Source: Granulicella pectinivorans
GTDB lineage: Bacteria; Acidobacteriota; Terriglobia; Terriglobales; Acidobacteriaceae
Assembly (NCBI RefSeq): GCF_900114625.1
Contig: NZ_FOZL01000002.1
Location: 761,642-825,641, forward strand
Direction of reading: 5' to 3'
DNA length: 64,000 nucleotides
A program made the translations under genes and the position numbers. Below, piece after piece: positions 42,209-51,985 of the stretch. A model generated the notes under the pieces. The model had not been told where the DNA came from and did no database searches. It saw nothing but the letters and a program-made list of their open reading frames with translations. How positions within the stretch are numbered: position 1 is the first letter of the stretch; each line of letters starts with the position of its first letter.

Positions 42209-43321
42209 TTACTTTTTCGCTTCTGTCGTGAACGTAAAGATCGTCGTGCTGTGCCGCGGCTGTCCAGGCTTCAGCAGCGTCGAAGGAAAGCTCGGATGGT
42301 TGGGTGAATCCGGAAAGTGCTGCGTCTCCAGGCAGAGCCCAGCATGCTTCGCATACACCGCCCCCGTCTTGCCCTTGAACGTGCCATCCAGGAAGTTGCC
42401 GGTATAAAACTGCACGCCCGGCTCCGTCGTCGTCACCGTCAGCACGCGTCCCGACTTCGGATCCTCGACCTTCGCCGCCTCATGCAGCACGCCCATCTGC
42501 CCGTTCAGCACCCAGTTGTGGTCGTAGCCGCCGGCGATCTTCAACTGCTCGTTCGCCTCGTCGATGCGCTTGCCGATCACCGTCGGTTTGGTGAAGTCGA
42601 ACGGCGTCCCCGCAACCGGCTCGATGCCCGTCGGAATCAGCACGGGCGTCACCGGCGTGTACCGGCTCGCGGGAATCGTGATGATCTCGTCCAGAATGCT
42701 GCCCGAGCCATCGCCGGAAAGATTGAAGTACGAGTGATTCGTAATATTCGCTACCGTCGTCTTATCGGTCGACAGCGTGTAGTCGATCCGCAGCGTCGCG
42801 CCATGCAGCGTGTACTTCGCATGCGTGGTCATCGTGCCGGGATACCCCATGTCGCCGTCCTTCGAGACCAGCGTCATCTCGACGCCATCCGGGATCTCCT
42901 TGCCCGTCCACACCAGCTTGTCGAAGCCCAGCGTGCCGCCATGCAGCGACTGCCCGTTGTTGTTCACCGGCACGTGATACTCCTTACCGTCGATCGCGAA
43001 CGTGCCCTTCGCCAGCCGGTTTCCGTACCGCCCCACGATCGAACCGAAGTAGGTGCTCGGGTCCGCCTGGTATTCCGCCACGGAGTTGTAACCAAGCACC
43101 ACGTCACCCACCTTGCCGTCGCGATCCGGAACCTTCAGCGACACCACGCGCGCGCCATAGGTCATAATGCGCGCCTCCGCCTTGCCGCTGGTGATGGTGT
43201 AGATCTCGACGGGTGTGCCGTCCTGCGTCTTGCCGAAGGGAGCTTTGGTCACCGACGCTTGAAGCGCGGTCGCAATCGTCGAAAAGGTCATCGTAAGCAG
43301 AATAGCGCGTGCCCAGGTCAT
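42209..43321 (-). CDS. galM: Aldose 1-epimerase (galactose mutarotase), exported
   Basis: 370 residues. A signal-like N-terminus (MTWARAILLTMTFSTIATALQA) suggests export, unlike cytosolic GalM. Motifs: VVLGYNSVAEYQADPSTYFGSIVGRYGNRLAKGTF, LHGGTLGFDKLVW, the catalytic His region ANITNHSYFNLSG, and Glu in TTEPGVQFYTGNFLDGT. ATG 43321 has AGGA upstream; ATG 43342 seven codons earlier lacks a site. A LacI-type operator-like palindrome is in the divergent gap to the SGNH esterase. Confidence 0.88.
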   Translation of the reverse strand: MTWARAILLTMTFSTIATALQASVTKAPFGKTQDGTPVEIYTITSGKAEARIMTYGARVVSLKVPDRDGKVGDVVLGYNSVAEYQADPSTYFGSIVGRYGNRLAKGTFAIDGKEYHVPVNNNGQSLHGGTLGFDKLVWTGKEIPDGVEMTLVSKDGDMGYPGTMTTHAKYTLHGATLRIDYTLSTDKTTVANITNHSYFNLSGDGSGSILDEIITIPASRYTPVTPVLIPTGIEPVAGTPFDFTKPTVIGKRIDEANEQLKIAGGYDHNWVLNGQMGVLHEAAKVEDPKSGRVLTVTTTEPGVQFYTGNFLDGTFKGKTGAVYAKHAGLCLETQHFPDSPNHPSFPSTLLKPGQPRHSTTIFTFTTEAKK

Positions 43322-43353
43322 TGTGTGAGGGTCCTTTTTCATCCGTCGAATCG

Positions 43354-43375
43354 GGGGAGAAAACGTTTGCTCCCC
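43354..43375. promoter_or_regulatory. LacI-type operator-like palindrome between galM and the esterase
   Basis: A 22-base palindrome centred on AAACGTTT with GGGGAG/CTCCCC arms and one mismatched pair, midway in the divergent region. The AAACGTTT centre is characteristic of LacI-family operators. It could control both genes. Confidence 0.55.
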
Positions 43376-43487
43376 GGCACTCGAAACTATACGTGATGCC
43401 GCTATCGCTCGTGAAGACACCACCCGAGCGGTACTATGGTTTGCGCGGAGAAATTGTTTCCGCTAGTCGCATGCAAGATCCCATCCC

Positions 43488-44738
43488 ATGAAGGATTCCG
43501 CCTTGAAACTGACCCTGAAGAACCATCTCGCTTCCGTCGTTGCAGTCTGCGTCCTTGCTATGCCCGTGCATGTCTTCGCCGCGAAGGCCCTGCCGGATCA
43601 CTGGGTCGGCACCTGGGGCGCTGCGCCGATGGCTGCGGCCAACAAGCCGGATGGACCCGGCTCCGCCGACATGACCCTTCGCGAGATCGTGCATGTGTCG
43701 CTGGGTGGGGCGTACACGCGCGTCGTGCTGACCAATGAGTTCGGCACCGAGCCCCTGACCGTCGGCGCGGTCCACGTCGCGCTCAGCGCCGGCGGCGGCA
43801 GCATCAAGCTCGCGTCGGCAAACGCCGTCACCTTCGGCGGAAGCCCCACCATCACCATCCCCGCCGGAGCCCTCGCCGTCTCCGATGGATTCGCCCTCAC
43901 CCTGCCCACCGGAGCCGACGTCGCCGTCAGCATCTTTATCCCGGCCCAGACCATCTCCAGGCTGAGCCAGCACGGCGCGGCCTACCAGACCAACTACATC
44001 GCACCCGGCAACGCCGTCGGCAAGGCCTCGCTCGAGGGCGCGAAGGAGTTCGCGAACTGGGACTTCCTCAAAGGCATCGACGTCCGCGTACCCGCCTCCG
44101 ACGCCTCCATCGTCGCCTTCGGAGACAGCATCACCGATGGCGCGAAGTCCACCAGGGACACCAACACCCGCTGGCCCGATATCCTCGCCGCGCGCCTGGC
44201 CAAAGACAAGAAGACCTCCGGCCTCGGCGTGCTGAACATGGGCATCGGCGGCAATCGCATCCTGCACGACAACACCGGCCCCAATGCGCTGGCCCGCTTT
44301 GACCGCGACGTCATCGCACAGGCCGGCGTCAAGTACGTCGTCGTCATGGAAAGCATCAACGACATCGGCCACGCCTTCGATTCCAAGAAGCCCTACGACG
44401 TCATCTCCGCCGCCGACATCATCCAGGGCTTCAAGCAGATGGCCGACCGCGCCCACACCCACGGCATCCGGATCATCGGAGCCACGCTCACACCGTACGT
44501 CGGCGCAGGGTACCAGTCCACCGAGGGCGAAGCCGCCCGTGCCGCCGTCAACACCTGGATCCGCACCAGCAGCGATCTCGACGGCGTCATCGACTTCGAC
44601 AAGGCCACGCAGGATCCCGCCAACCCGACCGTCTTCAATCCCGCCTACGACAGCGGCGACCATCTCCACCCGAAGGACGCCGGCTACAAGGCCATGGGCG
44701 AATCCATCGACCTGAAGTTGTTCACCCCAAAGAAGTAA
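43488..44738 (+). CDS. Secreted SGNH/GDSL esterase
   Basis: 416 residues. Signal peptide region LKLTLKNHLASVVAVCVLAMPVHVFA. A beta-sandwich-like N-terminal part (residues 40-200) precedes the SGNH domain: block I IVAFGDSITDG (S214), block II GIGGNRIL, block III MESINDIG and block V DHLHPKD. Such two-domain enzymes act on acylated polysaccharides or lipids. ATG 43488 has no ribosome site; TTG 43503 five codons later is preceded by GAAGGA and may be the true start. A strong terminator follows. Confidence 0.83.
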   Translation: MKDSALKLTLKNHLASVVAVCVLAMPVHVFAAKALPDHWVGTWGAAPMAAANKPDGPGSADMTLREIVHVSLGGAYTRVVLTNEFGTEPLTVGAVHVALSAGGGSIKLASANAVTFGGSPTITIPAGALAVSDGFALTLPTGADVAVSIFIPAQTISRLSQHGAAYQTNYIAPGNAVGKASLEGAKEFANWDFLKGIDVRVPASDASIVAFGDSITDGAKSTRDTNTRWPDILAARLAKDKKTSGLGVLNMGIGGNRILHDNTGPNALARFDRDVIAQAGVKYVVVMESINDIGHAFDSKKPYDVISAADIIQGFKQMADRAHTHGIRIIGATLTPYVGAGYQSTEGEAARAAVNTWIRTSSDLDGVIDFDKATQDPANPTVFNPAYDSGDHLHPKDAGYKAMGESIDLKLFTPKK

Positions 44739-44750
44739 ACTGCAAACGAA

Positions 44751-44784
44751 AAAGGCAGAGGCCACTTGGGCCTCTGCCTTTTTT
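44751..44784. terminator. Strong bidirectional terminator
   Basis: A 13-bp perfect stem (44751-44763 with 44769-44781) with a 5-base loop, followed by six T and preceded by a run of A. It ends both the SGNH esterase gene (+) and ndk (-). Confidence 0.9.
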
Positions 44785-44797
44785 CGTTGTAAAGCCT

Positions 44798-45214
44798 TTA
44801 CTTCAGTTCGATTCCAGCGAAGAAGTAGCCGATCTCAAACGCAGCCGTCTCTTCAGCATCCGAACCATGGATGGCGTTCTCCCCGATCGAAGCGGCGAAC
44901 TCCTTGCGGATCGTGCCCTCTTCAGCCTGTGCCGGGTTGGTCGCGCCCATCAGCTTGCGCAGGTCGGCGATCGCGTTGTCCTTCTCGAGCACCATCGGGA
45001 AGATTGGCCCGGAGCTCATGAAGTCGGTCAGTTCGCCGAAGAAACCGCGCTCGGCGTGAACATAGTAGAAACCCTCGGCCTGGGCCTTCGAGATCGAGAG
45101 GCGCTTGATCGAAACGATCTTGAAGCCGGCCTCTTCAATCTTGGCGAGAATGGCGGCGGTATAGCCCTTGCGGACGGCGTCGGGCTTGATGATGCTGAAG
45201 GTGCGCTGTGACAA
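44798..45214 (-). CDS. ndk: Nucleoside diphosphate kinase
   Basis: 138 residues. It moves the gamma phosphate from NTPs to NDPs through a phosphohistidine; H116 in GENAIHGSD is that residue. MSQRTFSIIKPDAV and the FFGELTDFMSSGPIFPMVLEKDNAI block are typical. Monocistronic, ended by the terminator at 44751. Confidence 0.96.
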   Translation of the reverse strand: MSQRTFSIIKPDAVRKGYTAAILAKIEEAGFKIVSIKRLSISKAQAEGFYYVHAERGFFGELTDFMSSGPIFPMVLEKDNAIADLRKLMGATNPAQAEEGTIRKEFAASIGENAIHGSDAEETAAFEIGYFFAGIELK

Positions 45215-45279
45215 CGGAGTTCTCCTTGGTAAAACAGTCTCTTTAGTGTACCGGAACGCGGTAAAAACACCGTCAATCC

Positions 45280-47004
45280 TCAGTACCTCCAGCTCATATC
45301 CGCACCCGCCGGAGCCGTCTTCGCAATCCTCTCCATCATCTTCGGCAGGTACATCGTGTTGTAGTGCAGGCGCGAATACGCATTCGGCAGCGACGGGTCA
45401 CCGTTCCAGCAATGCTCCGCGCGCGGCCCGTACTTCACCTCGCCGTCATACGGAACCCCATGCCCAGGCGTGCCCGTCGTCTTCAGAAAGTCCTCCATCA
45501 GATACACCGCGTTGTTCAGCATGTACGTATCGTCCGAACCGACATAAAGATGCAGCTTCCCCTGAACCTTTGGCCCCAGCGTAGCCCAGTCGCGCTGAAG
45601 GATCGCATTCAGATCGTAGTGCTCACGCCAGTACGCGGCGGTCTTGTGGTCGATCGCCCCGGTGGTCTTATTGAAGATCTCCAGCGGGTAACCATCCGGC
45701 CCTACGGGCGAGAAGACCGCCTGCCAGATGTCGAACTGGTCGCCCGACCGCCCATGATCGCCCAGCGCCGCCTCATAGGCGATGTTGTCGCGCATGCTGA
45801 TCAGCGTGTGGCCAAGATAGTCGCGCATCGCGGGCTGCTCCACCTGCTTGTTCGCGCCGGGCAGGTAGAACATGTTCGCCTGGTTGTAGAGATCGGCCGT
45901 CATATAGGCGTGAAAGTCCACCGGATCCGGGCACGCGATGTACGCGCCGTTATAGTGCTCCGGATAGAACATCTGCACCGCGATCGCCTCCCACCCGCCG
46001 GTCGAGCCGCCATACAGAAACCGCGCCCAGCCCTGCCCGATGCCGCGAAACTGCTTCTCCACCGCAGGGATCAGCTCCGTCTCAATCGCGTCGCCATACG
46101 GCCCCAGATTCGCCGAGTTCACCGCGTAGCTGTCGTCGTAGAACGGGTTCGCATGCTGAATCTGCAACACAAGCACACGTGGAAAGCCCTTCGACGTCCA
46201 CTGCTGAAACTCCTTGTAAGCCTCCTCCTGCTGAATCCGGTTGTACCCCGCCAGGTGAAACCGCTCCGAGTAGTTCGGCTTGAGGTTCGGATCGGGCGGC
46301 GTAGTCCGGAAGTCGTCAAATCCCTCCGGGAAATGACCATGAAAGATCGCCAGCGGATAGTGCGCGTTCGGGTGCTCCGCGAACCCCTCCGGCAGCAGCA
46401 CAATCGCCGTCAGAAACACGGGCCTCCCCCAAAACTTCGTTAGCAGCGCGCTCTGTACCTTCAGATGCTTCACATACTTCGTATCCGGCTCCGGCGTAAT
46501 CGGCCCAATCAACTTGTCGAGCGACACCGCAACCGGCGCGGCGCCCGGCCCCACATGCACCTTCTTCGGCGCGCTGTACAGGTTCCCCGGCGCAAGATTC
46601 CAGTGCTTGCCCTCCCCACGATCCGCCGACAGCTTGATCGTCCTCCCGTCGCCCATGTGGAAGGTCTCGTACACATCGAGCACCGCCTGCACCGTATAGT
46701 CACCCGGCGGCACCTCGCTCAGCTTCCTCACCGGATACCCGCTCGCCGCGTCGTCGATCTTCACCGCCTCACCCGGCTTCCACCCATCGACCGTTACCCC
46801 AAAGACGATCTGCGATCGAGGCGTATCGTCGATCTGCATCCGCGGCTCCGCGCTCCCGTCGTTCGAGAGCAGAAACAGCACACGCCCGTCCAGCGGCTTC
46901 GCCGACTGCGCAGCGGGAAAGCTGACCGTAACCGTCTGAGCCTGAACAGCCGCGGCCAGCAGTAGCAGGCCAACCAGGGAAAACAAACGCATCTTCGTTC
47001 GCAT
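45280..47004 (-). CDS. Large secreted alpha/beta-hydrolase esterase
   Basis: 574 residues. Signal peptide MRLFSLVGLLLLAAAVQAQ (ATG 46992 is an alternative start). A beta-rich N-terminal domain (about residues 20-190) precedes an alpha/beta-hydrolase domain with the nucleophile Ser in FLYGGSTGGWEAIAVQMFYPE, in the manner of the putative-esterase (enterochelin esterase-like) family. YVGSDDTYMLNN probably holds the Asp and HCWNGDPSLPN or LHYN the His. Substrate unknown; carbohydrate ester or peptide ester is likely. Confidence 0.75.
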   Translation of the reverse strand: MRTKMRLFSLVGLLLLAAAVQAQTVTVSFPAAQSAKPLDGRVLFLLSNDGSAEPRMQIDDTPRSQIVFGVTVDGWKPGEAVKIDDAASGYPVRKLSEVPPGDYTVQAVLDVYETFHMGDGRTIKLSADRGEGKHWNLAPGNLYSAPKKVHVGPGAAPVAVSLDKLIGPITPEPDTKYVKHLKVQSALLTKFWGRPVFLTAIVLLPEGFAEHPNAHYPLAIFHGHFPEGFDDFRTTPPDPNLKPNYSERFHLAGYNRIQQEEAYKEFQQWTSKGFPRVLVLQIQHANPFYDDSYAVNSANLGPYGDAIETELIPAVEKQFRGIGQGWARFLYGGSTGGWEAIAVQMFYPEHYNGAYIACPDPVDFHAYMTADLYNQANMFYLPGANKQVEQPAMRDYLGHTLISMRDNIAYEAALGDHGRSGDQFDIWQAVFSPVGPDGYPLEIFNKTTGAIDHKTAAYWREHYDLNAILQRDWATLGPKVQGKLHLYVGSDDTYMLNNAVYLMEDFLKTTGTPGHGVPYDGEVKYGPRAEHCWNGDPSLPNAYSRLHYNTMYLPKMMERIAKTAPAGADMSWRY

Positions 47005-47029
47005 GCCGGAAGTATAGCGGGGAAACGAT

Positions 47030-48610
47030 CTACTTCGAAGACTCTTTGGCCTGCTGCTCGAGCGACCAGTTCAGGTTGTTGCGAGCCAGTGGAAAGTCGG
47101 GCTGGATCTGCAACGCATGCTGCGCCGCGCTAATCGCAGCCGGCCACTGGTGACTGCATTCGAAGCCCGCTGCCAGGTTATTCCATGCAAGGGCGCTGTT
47201 GGCGTCGATCTGCACCGCATGGGTCGAGGTATCGATCGTGGCCTGACACTCCCCGGCCTGCGAGGCCTTGACCGCAGCCGCGATCCAGAATTCGACGCCC
47301 CCCGGAGGCACCGCAGCGCCGCTCGCGTCAAGGGCAACAGGTGTCGGAGAGCCAGCGGCCTCCACCACCATCCGCACCGAGAGATCCTGCACGTCGGGCA
47401 GAGCGAACTCCGTCCGAAAGTGGGTATAGTCCAGCGCAGCCGCACCCAACACAAGCATCCCGGCAACACCGGCCACCGGAGCCCCCCACGCCGGGCGCCT
47501 CTGCGTCGCCATATCCACCAGAAACGCCATCCCCACCCCAGCCAGCAGAGCCTCAGGGGCATAGAGCGGCGCAAGATAACGAAGATTCATCCGGTTGTTC
47601 ATCAAGGTCACCGTGGCCAGAAAGACCACGCACAATCCGAAGAAGGCCCAGGTCATTTGCCGCTCCACCGGCACCGGCCGGCTCAGGTCACGTGCATACC
47701 CAATCGCCGCCAGAACCAGCATCACCGTAGGCGCACTGACGACCAGGAACGCCCTGCCCAGGCGCAACGGCGAGCCCCCCTCGTACGCCATGCTGTACGC
47801 ATTCCCCGTCGACGAGTTCATGCTGTTCGTGAGGAACGCGACGAAGTGCTGCCATCCACCCAGCAGATGAGCCAGCCACGCCACCGCAACCAGCACAGTC
47901 AGGGTACAGAGCCCCGCAAACAGCGCAGCATCCCGCCGCTGTCTGCGTAACCACAAGACCACCAGAATCCAGCCTGCGCAGAACGCGAAGCTGAGCACCG
48001 CAGTCTGCTTCAGCGTAATCGCGAATCCTCCAGGCAGAGCAACGAGGATTCCCCAGCCCATGGGTCGCGAACCCGCAGCCACCTCGCATGCGGCCAGCAA
48101 CATCAGCAGCGCGACCGCTTCAATCACCGTATCGCCCCATCCACGCCGCGCCGTCATCAACGCAGCCGGATTCACCGCATAGAGCAGCATCGCCACCAGG
48201 GCCACTCCAGGCGAAAACCTCCGCCACGCAACCACCGCAAGCAGGAGCACGCACACGATGGATGCGGCACACGCCAGCTCGGCCCCGGCGAACTCGTCCG
48301 TGTGCCCCGTCAACCGCATTGCATCCGCAACCAGAAAGAGATACCCCGCGCGCACCGGGTTCGCAGCCGTCATGGGATTCGCGGCCACGTGCTCCATCAA
48401 CATCGGCACACCCGCCCGCCCCTGCGCCACCAACACCTTCCCTGCCTCGGCATAGGCGTACTCATCGGGCGTGCGTCGCGTAACGCCGTTCAGGTTCACC
48501 ACACGCAGCGCGACACCCAGGCAAACGAGCGCCGCCAGCGCAGCCAGTTGCACCCAGCGCCGGTGCCGGATAGGCCATTCGGTTGTCAAAACGGTTTCAG
48601 TCGACATCAT
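47030..48610 (-). CDS. GT39-like membrane protein with TPR tail
   Basis: 526 residues, about eleven helices. The first loop LNGVTRRTPDEYAYAEAGKVLVAQG carries the Asp-Glu pair expected of GT-C glycosyltransferases (GT39/PMT type). The last 100 residues are soluble and contain TPR-like helices (SALAWNNLAAGFECSHQWPAAISAAQHALQIQPDFPLARNNLNW). A second ATG is at 48607. A membrane sugar transferase of unknown acceptor is the best guess. Confidence 0.72.
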   Translation of the reverse strand: MMSTETVLTTEWPIRHRRWVQLAALAALVCLGVALRVVNLNGVTRRTPDEYAYAEAGKVLVAQGRAGVPMLMEHVAANPMTAANPVRAGYLFLVADAMRLTGHTDEFAGAELACAASIVCVLLLAVVAWRRFSPGVALVAMLLYAVNPAALMTARRGWGDTVIEAVALLMLLAACEVAAGSRPMGWGILVALPGGFAITLKQTAVLSFAFCAGWILVVLWLRRQRRDAALFAGLCTLTVLVAVAWLAHLLGGWQHFVAFLTNSMNSSTGNAYSMAYEGGSPLRLGRAFLVVSAPTVMLVLAAIGYARDLSRPVPVERQMTWAFFGLCVVFLATVTLMNNRMNLRYLAPLYAPEALLAGVGMAFLVDMATQRRPAWGAPVAGVAGMLVLGAAALDYTHFRTEFALPDVQDLSVRMVVEAAGSPTPVALDASGAAVPPGGVEFWIAAAVKASQAGECQATIDTSTHAVQIDANSALAWNNLAAGFECSHQWPAAISAAQHALQIQPDFPLARNNLNWSLEQQAKESSK

Positions 48611-48665
48611 GAGTGAATGGGATCCGCGCCAGTATATGTGGTCGCCACCTCTTCACCCAAAGGAA

Positions 48666-48691
48666 AACGGCAGAGCCGAGGCTCTGCCGTT
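48666..48691 (-). terminator. Rho-independent terminator after sucD
   Basis: An 11-bp stem (48666-48676 with 48681-48691) with a 4-base loop. On the minus strand it is followed by TTTTCC. It closes the sucCD operon. Confidence 0.8.
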
Positions 48692-48708
48692 CGTATTCTC
48701 TATTCCAA

Positions 48709-49599
48709 CTAAGCTTTACCCAAAAGCCCAGCCATAGCCTCACCGATCTCAGCCGGCGACTTAACCACCGTGATGCCAGCCTCAGTCATCGCCTTCATCT
48801 TCTCGGCAGCCGTGCCCTCGCCGCCCGAGATGATCGCGCCCGCATGGCCCATGCGGCGGCCCGGAGGCGCCGTCTGCCCAGCGATGAACCCAACCACAGG
48901 CTTCGTCACATATTCCTTGATGAACTTCGCCGCAGCCTCTTCGGCTGAGCCGCCGATCTCGCCGATCATAATGATTGCCTCGGTCTCGGGATCGTCCTGC
49001 AGCAGGCGCAGCGCGTCGATGTGCGTTGTCCCAATGATGGGGTCGCCGCCAATACCGATCGCGGTCGACTGCCCGATGCCGCGCGTGGTGAGCTGGTAGA
49101 CAGCCTCATACGTCAGCGTGCCGGACTTCGAGACGATGCCCACAGAGCCTTCCTTGTGAATGCGTCCGGGCATGATGCCGATCTTGGCCTTGCCGGGCGA
49201 GATGACGCCGGGGCAGTTGGGTCCGATGAGACGGGTCTTCGAGTTCTTCACGACCTCCCACGTCTTCACCATGTCCAGCGTAGGAATGCCTTCCGTAATG
49301 CAGATCACCAGCGGCAAGCCGGCGTCGGTCGCTTCCAGGATGCCGTCCGCCGCGAACGGTGGCGGAACGAAGATAACGCTGGCGTTCGCACCGGTTGCGG
49401 CAACAGCCTCTTCCACCGTATTGAAGACGGGCCATCCCTCATGCGTCGTGCCGCCCTTGCCGGGGGTCACGCCGCCGACAACGATGTCGTAGCCGAACTG
49501 CTTCGAGTACTCCGAGCAGCCCTTCGCATGGAAGGTGCCTTCGCGGCCCGTGATGCCCTGCACGATCAGACGAGTATTTTTGTCAACGAGAACCGCCAT
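48709..49599 (-). CDS. sucD: Succinyl-CoA synthetase, alpha subunit
   Basis: 296 residues. With SucC it converts succinyl-CoA to succinate with formation of ATP or GTP in the TCA cycle. CoA-binding TGREGTFHAKGCSEY and VGGVTPGKGG, and the phosphohistidine loop GRRMGHAGAI (His about 247) are present. TAATG overlap with sucC. Confidence 0.96.
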   Translation of the reverse strand: MAVLVDKNTRLIVQGITGREGTFHAKGCSEYSKQFGYDIVVGGVTPGKGGTTHEGWPVFNTVEEAVAATGANASVIFVPPPFAADGILEATDAGLPLVICITEGIPTLDMVKTWEVVKNSKTRLIGPNCPGVISPGKAKIGIMPGRIHKEGSVGIVSKSGTLTYEAVYQLTTRGIGQSTAIGIGGDPIIGTTHIDALRLLQDDPETEAIIMIGEIGGSAEEAAAKFIKEYVTKPVVGFIAGQTAPPGRRMGHAGAIISGGEGTAAEKMKAMTEAGITVVKSPAEIGEAMAGLLGKA

Positions 49600-50777
49600 T
49601 AGTTGCCCCCCTTCGCCGCGGCGACAGCCAAGTCGGCAGCTTCCTTCATCGTTGCGCCGACCTGGAACTTCAATCCAGACTCAGCCAGAATCTTGCGGCC
49701 TTCTTCCACGTTCGTTCCCTCAAGGCGAAGGATGATCGGGATCGAAACGTTCAGCTTCTTCGCCGCCGCGACCACCGCCGTGGCCAGCACATCCACGCGC
49801 AGAATGCCGCCGAAGATGTTGATGAAGATCGCCTTCACGTTGGGGTCGGAGAGGAGGATGCCGAACGCATTCTCGATCTGCTCCTGGTTGGCTCCACCGC
49901 CTACGTCGAGGAAGTTCGCAGCCTTGCCGCCGGCGTACTCGATGATGTCCATCGTCGCCATCGCCAGACCCGCGCCATTCACCATGCAGGCGATCGAGCC
50001 GTCGAGCTTGATGTAGTTCAGGGCGAACTTGGAGGCTTCGACCTCAAGCGGATCTTCCTCCGCAAGGTCGCGCAGCTCCTTCAGGTCCTTGTGACGGAAC
50101 ATCGCGTTGTCGTCGAAGTTGATCTTGCAGTCCAGCGCCATCAACTTGCCGTCCTTCGTCGTGATGAAAGGGTTGATCTCCATCAGCGTCGAATCCGTCT
50201 CGACGAAAGCCTTGTACAGGCCCATCATGAACGCCACGGCAGGGTTGATCTGCGCCGTCGTCAGGCCGAGCTTGAACGCCAGCTTGCGCGCCTGGAAGGG
50301 CTGGAAGCCGACCGCGGGATCGACGTACTCCTTATAGATCAGCTCCGGAGTCGCATGCGCGACCTCCTCGATCTCCATGCCGCCGGACTGCGAGGCCATG
50401 AAGACGATCTTCGCCGAAGCACGATCCAGCACCAGACCGAGGTAAAGCTCGCGGTCGATCGCCGAACCCTCTTCGATCAGCAGCCTCTGGACCTTTTGGC
50501 CAGCCGCGCCGGTCTGGTGCGTCACAAGCTGCATGCCCAGAATAGCCTTCGCCGCCTCATTGGCTGCCTCGAGGTTCTTCACCACCTTCACGCCGCCGCC
50601 CTTGCCGCGTCCGCCCGCATGAATCTGAGCCTTCACGACAACCACCGCGTTACCGGCCGAAAACAGCGCCTTGGCTGCGGTGTCCGCCTGCTCCAGCGTG
50701 GTCACCATCTCGCCGCCTGGAACCGGCACGTTGTACTTCCGCAGAATGTCTTTTGCCTGATACTCGTGAATCTTCAT
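49599..50777 (-). CDS. sucC: Succinyl-CoA synthetase, beta subunit
   Basis: 392 residues. ATP-grasp subunit: MKIHEYQAKDILRKYNVPVP, KAQIHAGGRGKGGGVKVV, LMEINPF and DCKINFDDNA are typical, as is the C-terminal FINIFGGILRVDVLATAVV. ATG 50777 gives the standard N-terminus. Coupled to sucD by TAATG. Divergent from trpD, with about 150 bases between. Confidence 0.96.
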   Translation of the reverse strand: MKIHEYQAKDILRKYNVPVPGGEMVTTLEQADTAAKALFSAGNAVVVVKAQIHAGGRGKGGGVKVVKNLEAANEAAKAILGMQLVTHQTGAAGQKVQRLLIEEGSAIDRELYLGLVLDRASAKIVFMASQSGGMEIEEVAHATPELIYKEYVDPAVGFQPFQARKLAFKLGLTTAQINPAVAFMMGLYKAFVETDSTLMEINPFITTKDGKLMALDCKINFDDNAMFRHKDLKELRDLAEEDPLEVEASKFALNYIKLDGSIACMVNGAGLAMATMDIIEYAGGKAANFLDVGGGANQEQIENAFGILLSDPNVKAIFINIFGGILRVDVLATAVVAAAKKLNVSIPIILRLEGTNVEEGRKILAESGLKFQVGATMKEAADLAVAAAKGGN

Positions 50778-50927
50778 GATGTGTGCCCGCCGGACGGTCT
50801 TTCTTGAGATACGCGAGAAGTGTAGCGGAGCCAAACAACGAGCGGCAAGCCGGGGAGGATGAATATCGGATCATCTGTCCGGTAAGCGAACGAAATCCTC
50901 CCAAACCGCACCTGATACGCTCTTTCT

Positions 50928-51953
50928 ATGTCGTTGAAGCCCTTCCTGAAGCGCCTGATCGAAGACCGCGCCGTGCTCTCCCGGCCCGAGGCGCGCCATC
51001 TCATGGAGACCTTCTTCTCCGGCGCAAACCCCGAACTGGAGCTCGCAGCCCTCCTCGGAGGCCTCGCCGCACGCGGCGAAACCGTCCTCGAGGTCGCCGG
51101 CTTCGTCGACGCCATGCGCGCCGCCGCAACGCCCCTGCCCCTCACCAACGTCGAGCGCACCGCCCTCGTCGACACCTGCGGCACCGGCGGAGACCTCAGC
51201 GGCACCTTCAACATCTCCACCGCCGCCGCCCTCGTCGCCGCAGCCGCCGGGGCCACCGTCGCCAAACATGGCAATCGCGCCGTCACCTCTCGGTCCGGCT
51301 CCGCAGACGTGCTCGAAGCCCTCGGCATCCCTGTGAGCCTCGCGCCCAACGAAGCCGCCACCGCCCTCCGCGATCACGGCTTCGTCTTCCTCCTCGCCTC
51401 CGCGCACCACCCTGCCATGCGCACCGTCATGCCCATCCGCAAGGCCCTCGGTGTCCGCACCGTCTTCAACATCCTCGGCCCCCTGACCAACCCCGCCGGT
51501 GCCTGCGCCCAGGTCATGGGCGTCTACGCACCGCACCTCGTTCCCCTCGTCGCCGAAGCCATGGCCGAGCTCGGCACCCGCCACGCCTTCGTCGTCCACG
51601 GCGAGGCCGCCAACGGCACGGGCCTGGATGAGATCTCCATCGAGGGTCCCAGCCTCGTCGCCGAGGTCCGCGACGGCACCGTAACCCTCGCCACCTTCAC
51701 CCCGGAGCAGGCCGGTCTCTCGCGTGCGCCCTCTGGGAGTCTCCAGGGTGGCGACGCACTCGAAAACGCCTCAATTCTCAAGAACATCTTCGCCGGAGAG
51801 CACGGCCCACGCCGCGATGTCGTTCTCTTGAACGCCGCCGCCGTCCTGGTCACCGCGGGTCTCGCCCCGGATATCGCAGCCGGAGTGCAACTCGCAGCCA
51901 ACACCATCGACCGCGGAGCCGTCACACATCTGGTGGCCAAACTGGCCACGTAA
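50928..51953 (+). CDS. trpD: Anthranilate phosphoribosyltransferase
   Basis: 341 residues. It joins anthranilate to PRPP in tryptophan synthesis. Motifs: DTCGTGGDLSGTFNISTAAALVAAAAG, KHGNRAVTSRSGSADVLEALG, MPIRKALGVRTVFNILGPLTNPAG and VVHGEAANGTGLDEIS. It stands without other trp genes; the VOC gene follows 32 bases later and may share its transcript. Confidence 0.95.
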   Translation: MSLKPFLKRLIEDRAVLSRPEARHLMETFFSGANPELELAALLGGLAARGETVLEVAGFVDAMRAAATPLPLTNVERTALVDTCGTGGDLSGTFNISTAAALVAAAAGATVAKHGNRAVTSRSGSADVLEALGIPVSLAPNEAATALRDHGFVFLLASAHHPAMRTVMPIRKALGVRTVFNILGPLTNPAGACAQVMGVYAPHLVPLVAEAMAELGTRHAFVVHGEAANGTGLDEISIEGPSLVAEVRDGTVTLATFTPEQAGLSRAPSGSLQGGDALENASILKNIFAGEHGPRRDVVLLNAAAVLVTAGLAPDIAAGVQLAANTIDRGAVTHLVAKLAT

Positions 51954-51985
51954 GACGACACAAGAATCTCTGGAGGAGGATCGGC

